The translations under genes were made by a program, and so were the position numbers. The notes below the pieces were generated by a model. The model had not been told where the DNA came from and ran no database searches. It worked only from the letters and a program-made list of their open reading frames with translations. Shown one piece after another: positions 8,500-18,561 of a stretch of DNA of 64,000 nucleotides. How positions within the stretch are numbered: the first letter of the stretch is position 1; the number at the start of each line of letters is the position of its first letter. This stretch comes from Polynucleobacter sp. MWH-UH24A (GTDB taxonomy: Bacteria > Pseudomonadota > Gammaproteobacteria > Burkholderiales > Burkholderiaceae): assembly GCF_018687475.1 (NCBI RefSeq), contig NZ_CP061292.1:372001-436000 (forward strand), written 5' to 3'.

Positions 8500-10836
8500 A
8501 TGTACGCTGATTTACTTGAGAACCTTAATCCCGAACAACGGGAGGCGGTAACCTTACCTCCAACTCACCCCGATGGACGCCCTCAATCAGCACTGATTTT
8601 GGCGGGTGCGGGTAGCGGCAAAACCCGCGTTTTAACTACCCGTATTGCGTGGCTTATTCAAACCGGGCAAATTTCTCCGATTGGGGTTTTGGCGGTCACC
8701 TTTACCAATAAAGCAGCCAAAGAAATGTTGACCCGCCTGGGTGCCATGCTGCCAATCAATACCCGGGGCATGTGGGTGGGAACCTTTCATGGTCTGTGTA
8801 ATCGATTGCTACGCGCGCATCATCGCGACGCAGGTTTGCCATCGACCTTTCAAATCTTGGATACCCAAGATCAACTCTCGGCGATTAAGCGCCTTCTAAA
8901 GAGTCTTAATGTTGATGATGAGAAATTCCCACCGCGGCAATTGCAGTATTTCATTGCCAATGCCAAAGAGCGGGGTAAGCGTGCCAAAGATCTCGATCCG
9001 GGTGATGATTTTGAGGCCCGCATGATTCAGTTGTATGAGGCATACGATGCCCAATGTCAGCGCGAAGGAGTGTGCGACTTTTCGGAGCTCTTGTTGCGCA
9101 GTTATGAGTTGCTCAAACATCACGAGCTAATCCGCACGCATTATCAGGAGCGCTTTAAACATATCCTGATTGATGAGTTTCAAGATACCAATGCCTTGCA
9201 ATATGCTTGGCTCAAACTCCTGGCCGGCAATGGTCAGATAACCAGCAGCTCGGTGTTTGCCGTTGGTGACGATGATCAGAGTATCTATGCATTTCGGGGT
9301 GCGGATGTTGAGAACATGCGGCTCTATGAGAAGCAGTTTAAACCCGTCACTGTCAAACTGGAGCAAAACTACCGCTCACATGGACATATTCTCGATGCCG
9401 CAAATCATTTGATTGCGCATAATCAAGATCGCTTGGGCAAGAACCTGCGAACTGAGGCCGGGGTCGGTGAGCCAGTGCGTATTTATGAGGCCGCCAGCGA
9501 TGGCATAGAGTGCGCTTGGTTGATTGATGAGATCAAGGCGTTGATTCGTAGCGGTATGAGTCGCAGTGAGATCGCGGTGCTCTACCGCAGCAACGCCCAG
9601 TCGCGCATTATTGAGCACGGACTGTTCTCAGCCAATATTCCGTATCGTGTTTATGGGGGCTTGCGCTTTTTTGAACGTTCCGAGATTAAGCATGCATTAG
9701 CGTACATGCGCTTACTCGAGAATCCAAATGACGATACCTCGTTTGCACGGGTTGTGAACTTTCCAGCGCGCGGGATTGGGGCGCGTTCGATCGAAGCCTT
9801 ACAAGACGCTGCCAAACAGCATCAATGCTCATTCTATGCAGCAGCCTCGTTCATCGAAGGGAAAGCCGGCAATAGCATCACAGGGTTTGTGCGCCTCATT
9901 GAACATCTGCGCGACGCGACCAAACACAATACCTTGCCGGAGACAGTGGAGTACGTGATTCAGCATAGTGGCTTGATTCAGCATTACTTGACGGAGCGTG
10001 AGGGGCAAGATCGTGTTGAGAACTTACAGGAACTGATTAATGCTGCGACCGCGTTTGTGGCCGAAGAGGGTTATGGTCAAGACGTTCAAGCTGCTACGCC
10101 ACCCAGCCCTGAGCAAGCTGGGGTGGAAGACATTTCTCCGCTGGCCGGATTTTTGGCCCATGCATCGCTTGAGGCTGGGGATAATCAAGCCGAGGCCGGT
10201 CAGGATGCGATTCAGTTAATGACCGTGCATTCGGCCAAAGGCTTAGAGTTCTCCGCAGTCTTTATGACTGGTCTCGAAGAAGGATTATTTCCGCATGAGA
10301 ACAGTATTTCAGAACCCCGTGGGTTGGAAGAAGAGCGACGCCTTATGTATGTGGCGATTACGCGTGCTAAAGAGCGTTTGTATCTTTCGCATACGCAATC
10401 ACGCATGCTTCATGGCCAAGTGCGCTACAACATGCCCTCACGCTTTTTGGATGAACTGCCCACCGAGAGTCTCAAGCACTTAACTCCCAAAGCAAAAGAT
10501 GCGCGTTGGGGCGCCGCATCGTGGCAAAAAGGACGATCTGCGAATACAAACAGTGTCGATGAGTTGTGGTGGGGCGGTAACGAGAGCGATGTACCGGTGC
10601 GAAACGATCAGGCCAGTAACGCGATTGTCACGAGCCCTCTGCAGTTAGAGCAAAACAAGAAGCGCGGACATTCTTTTCGGGTGGGGCAAGAGGTGTTCCA
10701 TACGAAGTTTGGTGAAGGGCGTGTGACTGCACTAGAGGGCGAGGGAGTCGATGCCAAAGCGCAAGTGAACTTCAAACGCCATGGCGCAAAGTGGTTGCAG
10801 CTATCGATTGCTAAGCTAGTGGCGGTTGAGACCTAA
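8500..10836 (+). CDS. uvrD: ATP-dependent DNA helicase UvrD (DNA helicase II)
   Basis: Superfamily 1A helicase of nucleotide-excision and mismatch repair, 778 aa from ATG 8500. Motifs in order: Walker [34 protein letters not shown] (Walker B), [46 protein letters not shown], and [13 protein letters not shown] (motif VI). The C-terminus ([21 protein letters not shown]) is the Tudor-like domain of UvrD/PcrA that contacts RNA polymerase. An in-frame start at 8431 would overlap valS and add 23 non-family residues. The ATG has no Shine-Dalgarno and follows TATAAT by 7 bases. Rep is the main alternative, but the Tudor-like tail favours UvrD. Confidence 0.94.
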   Translation: MYADLLENLNPEQREAVTLPPTHPDGRPQSALILAGAGSGKTRVLTTRIAWLIQTGQISPIGVLAVTFTNKAAKEMLTRLGAMLPINTRGMWVGTFHGLCNRLLRAHHRDAGLPSTFQILDTQDQLSAIKRLLKSLNVDDEKFPPRQLQYFIANAKERGKRAKDLDPGDDFEARMIQLYEAYDAQCQREGVCDFSELLLRSYELLKHHELIRTHYQERFKHILIDEFQDTNALQYAWLKLLAGNGQITSSSVFAVGDDDQSIYAFRGADVENMRLYEKQFKPVTVKLEQNYRSHGHILDAANHLIAHNQDRLGKNLRTEAGVGEPVRIYEAASDGIECAWLIDEIKALIRSGMSRSEIAVLYRSNAQSRIIEHGLFSANIPYRVYGGLRFFERSEIKHALAYMRLLENPNDDTSFARVVNFPARGIGARSIEALQDAAKQHQCSFYAAASFIEGKAGNSITGFVRLIEHLRDATKHNTLPETVEYVIQHSGLIQHYLTEREGQDRVENLQELINAATAFVAEEGYGQDVQAATPPSPEQAGVEDISPLAGFLAHASLEAGDNQAEAGQDAIQLMTVHSAKGLEFSAVFMTGLEEGLFPHENSISEPRGLEEERRLMYVAITRAKERLYLSHTQSRMLHGQVRYNMPSRFLDELPTESLKHLTPKAKDARWGAASWQKGRSANTNSVDELWWGGNESDVPVRNDQASNAIVTSPLQLEQNKKRGHSFRVGQEVFHTKFGEGRVTALEGEGVDAKAQVNFKRHGAKWLQLSIAKLVAVET

Positions 10837-10845
10837 TACCCCGGT

Positions 10846-11631
10846 CTAATTTGGCAACTGCTCGTAATCATTGCCGGTAAAGCAACCCTTCCAGGTCGCA
10901 AAGAACGAGCAATACATCACGGTTAATGCAGCCATAGAGAAGGGCGCCACCACAAAAGAAGCGTAACGGCTCAAACCAATAATATCCATGAACATTCCAA
11001 GCGTGAGCGGAATCACAATTAACACCACACTCCAGATGGTGATGTAGTAAAAGAAAGCACCTTTGTTCGTCCAACAGGCCATCCAACTGGCAAACAAGGC
11101 TTTAGTGGGTGGCATATCAGCCCAAGCTACCAGAACTGGGGCAAACCACATGAGCATGGCTACTGGAATATACAAAATGCCACCGATCATCAGCGAGTAA
11201 TACAACTGTTGCATGACCTCGGAGGTGATGGGTTTGTCATTGGTAATGAAAGGTAAGAGAGCCTGAAAATCAATCACCATGCTGGCAATCAAGCTCATGG
11301 TGAAGATCATGAGGGCATACACCAATCCCAGTTGGAGGATGCGCTTTTTAACCTCCGGATTATTCGTGCGAAATGCAGCTAGATAGACCGTTGGCAAAAT
11401 CCGCTCTTTTTGAATAGTTTGACGACACGCGGTCATAAAGCCAACCGATAGAGCGGGGGTCAAAATGAGAACCGCAAACACACCGGCCAATGGAATCAGG
11501 ATGGCCAACTGAGCCAGAAAAACATACATAAAGACCAGCATTAAAAAGCCCAACGGGTTTTGTTTAAAGAGCCAAACTCCCTGGCGGACCCATACATAGC
11601 CCTCATTGGTTGCAACGGGATTGAGATTCAT
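10846..11631 (-). CDS. BPSS1780-family integral membrane protein
   Basis: A 261 aa protein with about six hydrophobic segments, first at residues 29-70, later around 103-125, 147-172, 195-215 and 225-245. The opening with an EGYVWVRQGVWLFKQNPLGF segment matches the Burkholderiales BPSS1780 membrane family, whose function is unknown. It lies downstream of thrB in the same direction (16-base gap) and convergent with uvrD (9-base gap), so it probably shares the thrB transcript. No enzymatic motif was seen. Confidence 0.75.
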   Translation of the reverse strand: MNLNPVATNEGYVWVRQGVWLFKQNPLGFLMLVFMYVFLAQLAILIPLAGVFAVLILTPALSVGFMTACRQTIQKERILPTVYLAAFRTNNPEVKKRILQLGLVYALMIFTMSLIASMVIDFQALLPFITNDKPITSEVMQQLYYSLMIGGILYIPVAMLMWFAPVLVAWADMPPTKALFASWMACWTNKGAFFYYITIWSVVLIVIPLTLGMFMDIIGLSRYASFVVAPFSMAALTVMYCSFFATWKGCFTGNDYEQLPN

Positions 11632-11647
11632 AGGCGCTTAGCTTACC

Positions 11648-12625
11648 TTAACTTGTGTGACGGCGGTTACGAAGAATTCTCTCAAAATGGCTGGGGTCAT
11701 GCGCAGTGAGCATCTGTGCATTGCGGGGTAAATAAAAATCCCACAAGCGCGAGATCCAAAATCGCAAGGCTGCGGCACGCAACATCGCGCCCCACGATTC
11801 TTCTTCGCCATCGGTGAGTGGGCGCACTGCCATATAGGATGCTAATAAGGCATGTAAACGCTCGCGATTGAGGGCACCTGAGCCATTCGTAAAGGGTTCC
11901 TCAAGACACCAATCATTAGCAGTGACGGCTAAATCAAACAACCATTTGTCATTGCCTGCGAAGTAGAAGTCAAAAAACCCACCTAAGGATTGCTGACTGT
12001 TGTGTGTAGTAAAAAGAACATTATCCCGAAATAAATCGCAATGGCAGGGGCCCTCAGGCAGGGATTGATAAACGGCAGATTGAAAAAACGCTTCCTGAAA
12101 TTGCATCTCAGATAAGAGTAATTCTTTTTGAGAAGCATTGAGGTGCGGCGTGATCACAGGAACGGTCTCTTGCCACCAGGAGAGGCTGCGTAAATTAGGT
12201 TGGGATCGTGGAAATGATTGACCAGCTAAATGCATCTTGGCAAGTTCTCTACCAACTGCGTCACAATGCTCGCCCTGCGGAGTGAGTTCCGATTGGCCTG
12301 AGAGTTTACTAACGATAGCCGCTGGCTTTCCTTTAATTTCAAACCATAAGCGCCCAACATGATTAGCCATTGGTTTAGGCACCGAAATACCTTGATTGGC
12401 AAGATGGAGCATGAGCTCCAAGTAATAGGGGAGCTGTGCGGCACTTAAACGTTCAAAGATGGTTAGAACGTAGTGATTGACTTCGGATAATTTGCAATCA
12501 AGAAAGAAATTCGAGTTTTCAATCCCACCATGAATACCTTTGAGTTCAATGGCATCGCCAATTGCAAAATCGTTTGCAATCCGAGGCGCAATCTCGTCAA
12601 GAGTCAGGGGGGTGTAGACCGCCAT
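11648..12625 (-). CDS. thrB: Homoserine kinase (APH/choline-kinase-like type)
   Basis: Phosphorylates homoserine for threonine synthesis. The 325 aa protein has the aminoglycoside-phosphotransferase fold used by ThrB of pseudomonads and burkholderias. The family opening is MAVYTPLTLDEI, then GIHGGIENSNFFL in the nucleotide-binding lobe, the Brenner-type catalytic loop CHCDLFRDNVLF, and FFDFYFAGNDKWLFDLA with the metal-binding Asp. It is not the GHMP-type E. coli ThrB. The upstream small exported-protein gene ends 8 bases before it, and both diverge from polA, an arrangement known from Pseudomonas. Confidence 0.92.
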   Translation of the reverse strand: MAVYTPLTLDEIAPRIANDFAIGDAIELKGIHGGIENSNFFLDCKLSEVNHYVLTIFERLSAAQLPYYLELMLHLANQGISVPKPMANHVGRLWFEIKGKPAAIVSKLSGQSELTPQGEHCDAVGRELAKMHLAGQSFPRSQPNLRSLSWWQETVPVITPHLNASQKELLLSEMQFQEAFFQSAVYQSLPEGPCHCDLFRDNVLFTTHNSQQSLGGFFDFYFAGNDKWLFDLAVTANDWCLEEPFTNGSGALNRERLHALLASYMAVRPLTDGEEESWGAMLRAAALRFWISRLWDFYLPRNAQMLTAHDPSHFERILRNRRHTS

Positions 12626-12633
12626 GCGCCAAA

Positions 12634-13002
12634 TTACTTTAGAGGAATCCGAATACTCGGAACGCTGATCAAATTATCGGATGACATCCCGCCTGCTGGA
12701 AATACGGTTTGTGGTGGCGACATTTCATAGGTACCGAAGGCCGATTTCACTTCAATTTCGGTTGGTAAATTGCTATCTCGGTATTCCCGGATTTGGGTGC
12801 CAAAAGGATCGGTGTATTCAAAGCTGGGTTTGCGCTCTTCCTTGACGCCAAGACCTGCAGGATTTCTCGATGATGGCGCTAATGGCTGATTGTTAATCTG
12901 ATTCAGATCTTCTTTGCTTAGCGCTTGTGTGCCTGATGACTGCGCACATACCCCATGCGATACGAGCAGGGTAAGACACGCAATTACTGCATGCCGCTTC
13001 AT
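12634..13002 (-). CDS. Small exported protein, possibly DUF2782
   Basis: A 122 aa protein with a clear Sec signal peptide (MKRHAVIACLTLLVSHGVCA, cleavage before QS). The mature part has FGTQIREYRDSNLPTEIEV and ends SVPSIRIPLK. In many proteobacteria a DUF2782 protein sits between polA and thrB; the position here is the same and the REYR segment is compatible, but assignment rests mostly on context. An upstream in-frame ATG cluster at 13044 would add 14 residues ahead of the signal peptide, so the internal ATG at 13002 was chosen. Function unknown. Confidence 0.65.
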   Translation of the reverse strand: MKRHAVIACLTLLVSHGVCAQSSGTQALSKEDLNQINNQPLAPSSRNPAGLGVKEERKPSFEYTDPFGTQIREYRDSNLPTEIEVKSAFGTYEMSPPQTVFPAGGMSSDNLISVPSIRIPLK

Positions 13003-13073
13003 CAGCGGGCTAGGATTCAGAGGTAATTTCAGAGCCATCATCATTTATTTATGAATTGAGAATTCTGCCTATT

Positions 13074-13101
13074 ATCCTAAGAAAGTAGGATTCATCCTAG
13101 G
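13074..13101. repeat. ATCCTA inverted/direct repeat upstream of polA
   Basis: ATCCTA (13074-13079) is mirrored by TAGGAT (13086-13091) over a 6-base loop and then repeated as ATCCTA (13094-13099), ending in the palindrome CCTAGG (13096-13101). It lies between the divergent exported-protein gene and polA and could be an operator; no regulator can be named. Confidence 0.35.
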
Positions 13102-13166
13102 GTGACGCCGATCCAGCAAAATCAGGGATTTTCCAAACCCGAACAACTAAATTGTACGATTGAGGG

Positions 13167-15929
13167 ATGTCAGCACACCAATTACTCTTGGTCGACGGCT
13201 CAAGTTACCTCTACCGAGCCTTCCACGCCATGCCCGACTTACGAAATAGCGCCGGAGAGCCTACGGGGGCGATTTACGGAATGGTCAATATGATGCGACG
13301 TGCTCGCTCTGAAATCGGCGCCGATCATATCGCTTGCGTGTTTGATGCCAAGGGTAAAACCTTTCGGGAGGATTTATACCCGGAGTACAAGGCCCATCGA
13401 TCCCCCATGCCCGAGGATCTGGTTGCACAAATCGAGCCGATTCATGAGGTAGTCAAAGCACTCGGCTGGCCAATTCTTATGATCTCTGGCGTGGAAGCGG
13501 ATGATGTGATTGGTACTCTTGCCCAACAAGCCGCAGAGATGGGCTGGTCAACGGTGATTTCTACCGGTGATAAAGATCTTGCCCAGCTCGTCAACGACAA
13601 AGTGACTTTAGTGAACACCATGACCAATGAGAAATTGGATCGCCAGGGTGTGGTAGCTAAATTTGGTGTGCCGCCAGAGCGCATTGTGGATTACCTAGCG
13701 ATTATTGGTGATAGCGTCGATAACGTTCCAGGAGTTCATAAAGCCGGACCCAAGACCGCAAATAAATGGTTGGCTGAGTATGGTGATTTGGATCAACTCA
13801 TTGGCCGTGCGACCGAGATTAAGGGGGTCGTTGGCGATAACTTACGTGCAAGCCTTGATTGGCTACCCAAAGCCAGAGAGCTACTCACGGTAAAGCTGGA
13901 CTGCGATCTCAAGCCACACATTAGCTCATTGCATGATTTACACGCTAAGCCCGAAGACCCAAGCCAACTAAGAGCACTCTTTGAGCGCTACGCATTTAAA
14001 TCATGGTTGAAAGAACTTGATGCTAAGAGTCCATCCACTCTAACTTCGCAGGGCACAACGAATCATTCAGACTCATCTTTGCAAGAGTCTCAGTCCAAGC
14101 CCCAGCCTCAACTGCCGTCTCAAAGCGAAATTGATCGAGACTACGTGTGCGTTACAACGCGAGAAGCATTTTTAGAATGGCTCGAACAGATTAAACACGC
14201 CAAATTAACCTGCATTGATACCGAGACCACGAGCCTTGATGCTTTACAAGCCGAGTTGGTTGGGATTTCGTTATCGGTTGAAGAGGGTAAAGCCTGTTAC
14301 ATTCCAGTTGCCCATCGCACGGGCGAAGAGCAACTGGAGCGTGATTGGGTGCTTGCACAAATGAAGCCTTGGCTAGAAGATCCGTTAGCCAAAAAATTAG
14401 GCCAGAACCTCAAATACGACATGCACGTTTTTGGTAATTATCAGATTCAAGTGCAAGGTGTTGAGCACGATACCTTACTCGAATCCTACGTATTGGAGTC
14501 ACACCTCAGTCACAGCATGGACAATCTAGCGCAGCGTCATTTGGGAATCAAAACGATTCAATACGAAGAGGTCTGTGGCAAAGGAGTCCATCAAATTGGT
14601 TTTGATCAAGTCGATCTTAAAACTGCGACCGAGTACGCGGCTGAAGATGCCGACATTACCTTGAGACTTCATCACCATTTATGGCCTCAATTGGAACGCA
14701 TGCCAAGTTTGCGGTATGTGTATGAACAAATCGAAATGCCAGCCATGCGCGTTCTGGGCATCATGGAAAGTAATGGCATCACGATTGACCGTGAGAAGCT
14801 AGCCATTCAGGGGCAAGAGGTTGGAAAAAAACTCCTCGTCCTCGAAAAAGAAATCCATCAACTTGCGGGTCAGCCTTTTAATATCCAATCCCCCAAACAG
14901 ATTGGTGAAATTTTATTTGGGCAATTGCAACTCCCCATCGTTAAGAAAACTCCTTCAGGGGCGCCATCGACCGATGAAGAGGTCTTACAAAAACTGGCCG
15001 AGGACTTTCCCTTACCAGCGCGGATTTTGGATTACCGTAGTTTGGCAAAGCTCATGTCAACCTACATTGAGAAGTTACCGCGCATGATCAATCCCAAAAC
15101 AGGGCGCGTGCATACCAATTACGCCCAAGCCGTTGCGGTCACGGGGCGCTTAGCATCAAACGATCCTAATTTGCAAAATATTCCAGTCCGTACGGAAGAG
15201 GGTCGTCGGATTCGGGAGGCCTTTGTCCCTCAAGCGGGCTATCGCTTGGTCTCGGCCGATTACTCCCAAATTGAACTGCGCATCATGGCGCACATTGCCG
15301 AGGATGAAAACTTATTAGCTGCGTTCAAAGCCGGCAAGGATATTCATCAAGCGACTGCCGCCGAGATCTTTGCGATTCCTCTTGAGCAAGTGAGCTCGGA
15401 GCAACGGCGCTATGCCAAAGTGATTAACTTTGGTCTCATCTATGGCATGAGCGCTTATGGATTGGCGGGTAATTTAAAGATTGAGCGCGCTGCTGCTCAG
15501 CAGTACATTGCAAAATATTTTGACCGTTACCCAGGGGTTGCTCAGTATATGGAACGAACTCGAGAAGAGGCTCGCTCCAATGGGTATGTAGAAACCGTAT
15601 TTGGGCGACGTTTATGGTTACCGGATATCAAAGCCAATGGACCAAAACGTCAGGGCGCTGAGCGTGCAGCGATTAATGCGCCAATGCAAGGAACGGCGGC
15701 GGATCTTATTAAGTTGGCGATGGTAGCGGTGCAAAATTGGTTAGAACAAGAGCAACTCAAGACCCGTATGCTCTTGCAAGTGCATGATGAACTTGTCTTC
15801 GAAGCTCCCCCTGACGAGCTTGAGCATCTAAAATCATCCCTACCTCAACTCATGGGATCGATTGCCGAACTGAAGGTACCTCTAATCGTGAGTATCGGAG
15901 TTGGCGATAATTGGGAAGAAGCGCATTAG
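13167..15929 (+). CDS. polA: DNA polymerase I
   Basis: Repair and Okazaki-fragment polymerase, 920 aa, with all three activities apparently intact. The N-terminal 5' nuclease domain has LLLVDGSSYLYRAFHAMP, VFDAKGKTFREDLYPEYKAHR-type residues, EADDVIGTLA and STGDKDLAQLV. A Ser/Gln/Pro linker near residue 300 leads to the 3'-5' exonuclease with exo I IDTETTSLD, exo II NLKYDMHVFG and exo III YAAEDADITLRLH. The polymerase domain has motif A VSADYSQIELRIMAHI, motif B RRYAKVINFGLIYGMS and motif C LLQVHDELVFEAP. GAGGG lies directly before the ATG. The exonuclease Asp/Glu residues, lost in many thermophilic homologues, are kept. Confidence 0.97.
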   Translation: MSAHQLLLVDGSSYLYRAFHAMPDLRNSAGEPTGAIYGMVNMMRRARSEIGADHIACVFDAKGKTFREDLYPEYKAHRSPMPEDLVAQIEPIHEVVKALGWPILMISGVEADDVIGTLAQQAAEMGWSTVISTGDKDLAQLVNDKVTLVNTMTNEKLDRQGVVAKFGVPPERIVDYLAIIGDSVDNVPGVHKAGPKTANKWLAEYGDLDQLIGRATEIKGVVGDNLRASLDWLPKARELLTVKLDCDLKPHISSLHDLHAKPEDPSQLRALFERYAFKSWLKELDAKSPSTLTSQGTTNHSDSSLQESQSKPQPQLPSQSEIDRDYVCVTTREAFLEWLEQIKHAKLTCIDTETTSLDALQAELVGISLSVEEGKACYIPVAHRTGEEQLERDWVLAQMKPWLEDPLAKKLGQNLKYDMHVFGNYQIQVQGVEHDTLLESYVLESHLSHSMDNLAQRHLGIKTIQYEEVCGKGVHQIGFDQVDLKTATEYAAEDADITLRLHHHLWPQLERMPSLRYVYEQIEMPAMRVLGIMESNGITIDREKLAIQGQEVGKKLLVLEKEIHQLAGQPFNIQSPKQIGEILFGQLQLPIVKKTPSGAPSTDEEVLQKLAEDFPLPARILDYRSLAKLMSTYIEKLPRMINPKTGRVHTNYAQAVAVTGRLASNDPNLQNIPVRTEEGRRIREAFVPQAGYRLVSADYSQIELRIMAHIAEDENLLAAFKAGKDIHQATAAEIFAIPLEQVSSEQRRYAKVINFGLIYGMSAYGLAGNLKIERAAAQQYIAKYFDRYPGVAQYMERTREEARSNGYVETVFGRRLWLPDIKANGPKRQGAERAAINAPMQGTAADLIKLAMVAVQNWLEQEQLKTRMLLQVHDELVFEAPPDELEHLKSSLPQLMGSIAELKVPLIVSIGVGDNWEEAH

Positions 15930-15966
15930 CGCATGCGTTGTTGAAATCAAATAAGGAGACAAGACG

Positions 15967-16866
15967 ATGAGTAATGATCCTATGCAAAATGATTTGGGTC
16001 GACGTGATTTCATGAAGACCTCATTAAAAGCCTCAACCGCAACGGTGACTGCCGGAGCCTTGGGGATAGGGTTTGTGGCTGCCTCGGAGCCGGTTCTGGC
16101 CCAAGCGATTAAAACCGACTTTACTGGTATTAAAGCGGGTGAGCAAGATATTCCGGTTGGTAGTTTTAATATGCCGGCTTATATTTCTCGCCCTGACAAA
16201 GCAAGCGGCCCATTGCCAATCATCATTGTCGTCAGTGAGATTTTTGGTGTGCATGAGTATATTGCTGACACCACTCGCCGTTTTGCAAAGTTGGGTTACT
16301 TGGCCATTGCTCCAGAGTTCTTTACTCGTGCAGGGGACCCCAATACCTTTGGAACGATTGCCGAGATTCAGAGCAATATTGTTGCAAAGACCCCCGATGC
16401 TCAAGTGTTGGCTGATCTGAAGGCGGCGATTGCTTGGGCAGAAAAAAATGGCGGTGATCTTAAAAAAGTGGGCGTCACTGGATTTTGTTGGGGTGGGCGT
16501 ATTACGTGGCTCTCCGCAACTCTTCCAGAGGTGAAAGCAGGCGTGGCTTGGTACGGACGTTTAGTCGGTGATAAGACCGCCAATAACCCTAGACAACCCG
16601 TTGAGATCGCAGCCGAGCTCAAAGCGCCGGTATTGGGACTTTATGGCTCAGCTGATACGGGCATTCCTCTTGATACTGTGGAGCAAATGAAAGCAGCGCT
16701 CGGTAAAGCAAGCTCCAATCCTGCGGCTAAAGCATCGAAGTTCGAGATCTATCCGGATGCGCCACACGCCTTTCATGCGGACTATCGTAATACCTATCGC
16801 GAGGGTCCCGCAAAAGATGGATGGGCAAAATGCTTAGCTTGGTTTAAGCAGTACGGCGTTTCTTAA
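15967..16866 (+). CDS. Dienelactone hydrolase family protein, Tat-exported
   Basis: A 299 aa alpha/beta hydrolase with a twin-arginine leader (GRRDFMK followed by an Ala-rich stretch ending AQA), so it probably acts folded in the periplasm. The dienelactone-hydrolase triad is visible: nucleophile Cys174 in GFCWGGR, Asp230 in YGSADTG and His267 in PDAPHAFH. AAGGAGAC precedes the start by 7 bases. Dienelactone hydrolase itself acts in chlorocatechol degradation, but Tat-exported relatives are widespread and mostly uncharacterised, so the substrate is open. It follows polA by 37 bases. Confidence 0.88.
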   Translation: MSNDPMQNDLGRRDFMKTSLKASTATVTAGALGIGFVAASEPVLAQAIKTDFTGIKAGEQDIPVGSFNMPAYISRPDKASGPLPIIIVVSEIFGVHEYIADTTRRFAKLGYLAIAPEFFTRAGDPNTFGTIAEIQSNIVAKTPDAQVLADLKAAIAWAEKNGGDLKKVGVTGFCWGGRITWLSATLPEVKAGVAWYGRLVGDKTANNPRQPVEIAAELKAPVLGLYGSADTGIPLDTVEQMKAALGKASSNPAAKASKFEIYPDAPHAFHADYRNTYREGPAKDGWAKCLAWFKQYGVS

Positions 16867-16889
16867 AAAAACCGATTGAATCGAGCGGA

Positions 16890-17678
16890 TTGTCTGTGGG
16901 TTTGAGCACACTTCAAATGATTGTTTTGGTCACCGCAGGTGCAGGGCTTGCGAGTGTGCTCGCTGCCGCAAGTCTTTCCTTAACCCTGTTGGCCAAGATC
17001 GTAAACAATATGGTGAGCCTCTCTGTGGGTATTTTGTTGGCCACAGCCTTTTTGCATTCCTTGCCTGAAGCATTTGAGATTCCTGGAGCACAAACTCACT
17101 ATCTCTTTGCAACCCTTTTGGGTGGATTACTTGGGTTTTTTCTCCTCGAGAAAATCGCACTCCTTCGTCACAGCCATCACCACGAAGGCGATGGGCATGA
17201 CCATCATCACGGTCACGATAAGGAAGAGGCTGGTAGTAGTGGTTGGATGATTTTGGTGGGCGATAGCATTCATAACTTTGTGGATGGCGTATTGATTGCT
17301 GCCGCCTTTATGGTGGATGTGCAAATCGGTATCTTTACTGCTTTAGCCATTATTGCGCATGAGATCCCCCAAGAGATTGGAGACTTCATCGTGCTACTTA
17401 ATGCAGGTTTTTCTCGGGCACGTGCACTGCTTTATAACGGGGTTAGCGGTTTGATGGCAGTGGTCGGAGGCGTACTGGCGTATTACTTTCTAGAGCGAGC
17501 CACCCAAGTCATGCCCTATTTACTGGTGATTGCATCAAGTAGCTTTATTTACATTGCGGTGAGTGATTTAATTCCGCAGATGCATCGGCGCCCCCATTGG
17601 CAGGAGTCGCTTCGTCAAATTGCATTAATTGCAATCGGAGTAGGGATTGTCGTTTTACTGACCGACCACAATCATTAA
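16890..17678 (+). CDS. ZIP family divalent metal transporter
   Basis: A 262 aa inner-membrane protein of the ZIP family. A His-rich cytoplasmic loop (SHHHEGDGHDHHHGHDKEE) lies after the third helix. The paired metal-binding helices carry DSIHNFVDGVLIAAAF and IIAHEIPQEIGDFIVL, the canonical ZIP helices IV and V. It would move zinc or a related metal. The start is uncertain: TTG 16890, GTG 16896, or ATG 16917, all in frame; the first keeps a full N-terminal helix. It lies 23 bases after the hydrolase gene and may be cotranscribed. Confidence 0.9.
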   Translation: MSVGLSTLQMIVLVTAGAGLASVLAAASLSLTLLAKIVNNMVSLSVGILLATAFLHSLPEAFEIPGAQTHYLFATLLGGLLGFFLLEKIALLRHSHHHEGDGHDHHHGHDKEEAGSSGWMILVGDSIHNFVDGVLIAAAFMVDVQIGIFTALAIIAHEIPQEIGDFIVLLNAGFSRARALLYNGVSGLMAVVGGVLAYYFLERATQVMPYLLVIASSSFIYIAVSDLIPQMHRRPHWQESLRQIALIAIGVGIVVLLTDHNH

Positions 17679-17704
17679 TTCAAGTCTGTCAGTAGTAGCT
17701 AAAT

Positions 17705-18538
17705 TTATCGCTCGATTGGACGACTTGGGTCCGAGCACCACTCGCTCCAACTGCCCACATGCAAGCGTGAGCCACTCAGACCCGCTGCTTCCATCGCCAA
17801 CAAATTATGGCAAGCGCTGACCCCAGACCCACAGGAATGAATGATCGTTCCTGGTTTTTGCTGACCAATCAGTAGGACAAATTCTTTATAGAGTTGCTCT
17901 GCCGATTTAAATTTACCGGATACTAAATTCTCTTTAAAGCAGCGATTGGTTGCTCCAGGAATATGGCCGCCTACTGGATCCAAGGTCTCATTCTCACCAC
18001 GAAAGCGATCGGGCGCGCGAGCATCAATGACCATTTTTCGAGCTTCGGCTTTGACGTTTTCTTCCATCTCGTCAATCGTCACGACGCCCTGATAGGGATA
18101 AGCCTCTGGCATCGTCGCCAAGGGAGAGGGTTCGCGACCGGTGTGACCAATACTGCCATTCCAGGCGTCTAAGCCACCATCGAGTACTTGAACCGAAGCA
18201 TGGCCAATCGAGCGTAGCATCCACCACAAACGGCTTGCAAAGGTACCGCCATGGCTATCGTAGGCGACCACATGGGTGTGATTGGCAATCCCTAAATGCT
18301 GACGGGTTTTTGCCCAAGCCTCAGGGCTTGGTAGTGGGTGACGACCATTCTTGCCCGTTTTTGGACCCGATAAATCTTTATCGACATTCACATAAATAGC
18401 ACCAGTGATGTGCGCATTTTTGTACATTTCATAGCCGGTATTGGCATTGGTGAGATCAAAGCGGCAATCACAGATCAATACATCACTACCTTCATTGATG
18501 AGCTCTTCCAATTGATTTGGGGTAATGATGGGATTCAT
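17705..18538 (-). CDS. sseA: Two-domain sulfurtransferase (3-mercaptopyruvate/thiosulfate type)
   Basis: A 277 aa tandem rhodanese. The inactive N-terminal domain has LICDCRFDL and AHITGAIYVNVDKDLSG. The catalytic C-terminal domain carries VIDARAPDRFRGENE and active Cys in IHSCGSGVSACHNLLAME. The loop CGSGVSA resembles the CGSGVTA of 3-mercaptopyruvate sulfurtransferases rather than the CRKGVT loop of rhodaneses, favouring the SseA type. It would transfer sulfur to cyanide or thiols in the cytoplasm. The Rieske oxygenase gene lies 23 bases upstream in the same direction, separated by a GGAGG-like Shine-Dalgarno. Confidence 0.85.
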   Translation of the reverse strand: MNPIITPNQLEELINEGSDVLICDCRFDLTNANTGYEMYKNAHITGAIYVNVDKDLSGPKTGKNGRHPLPSPEAWAKTRQHLGIANHTHVVAYDSHGGTFASRLWWMLRSIGHASVQVLDGGLDAWNGSIGHTGREPSPLATMPEAYPYQGVVTIDEMEENVKAEARKMVIDARAPDRFRGENETLDPVGGHIPGATNRCFKENLVSGKFKSAEQLYKEFVLLIGQQKPGTIIHSCGSGVSACHNLLAMEAAGLSGSRLHVGSWSEWCSDPSRPIER

Positions 18539-18561
18539 ATGGCCTCCTGAGTGAAGATCAA

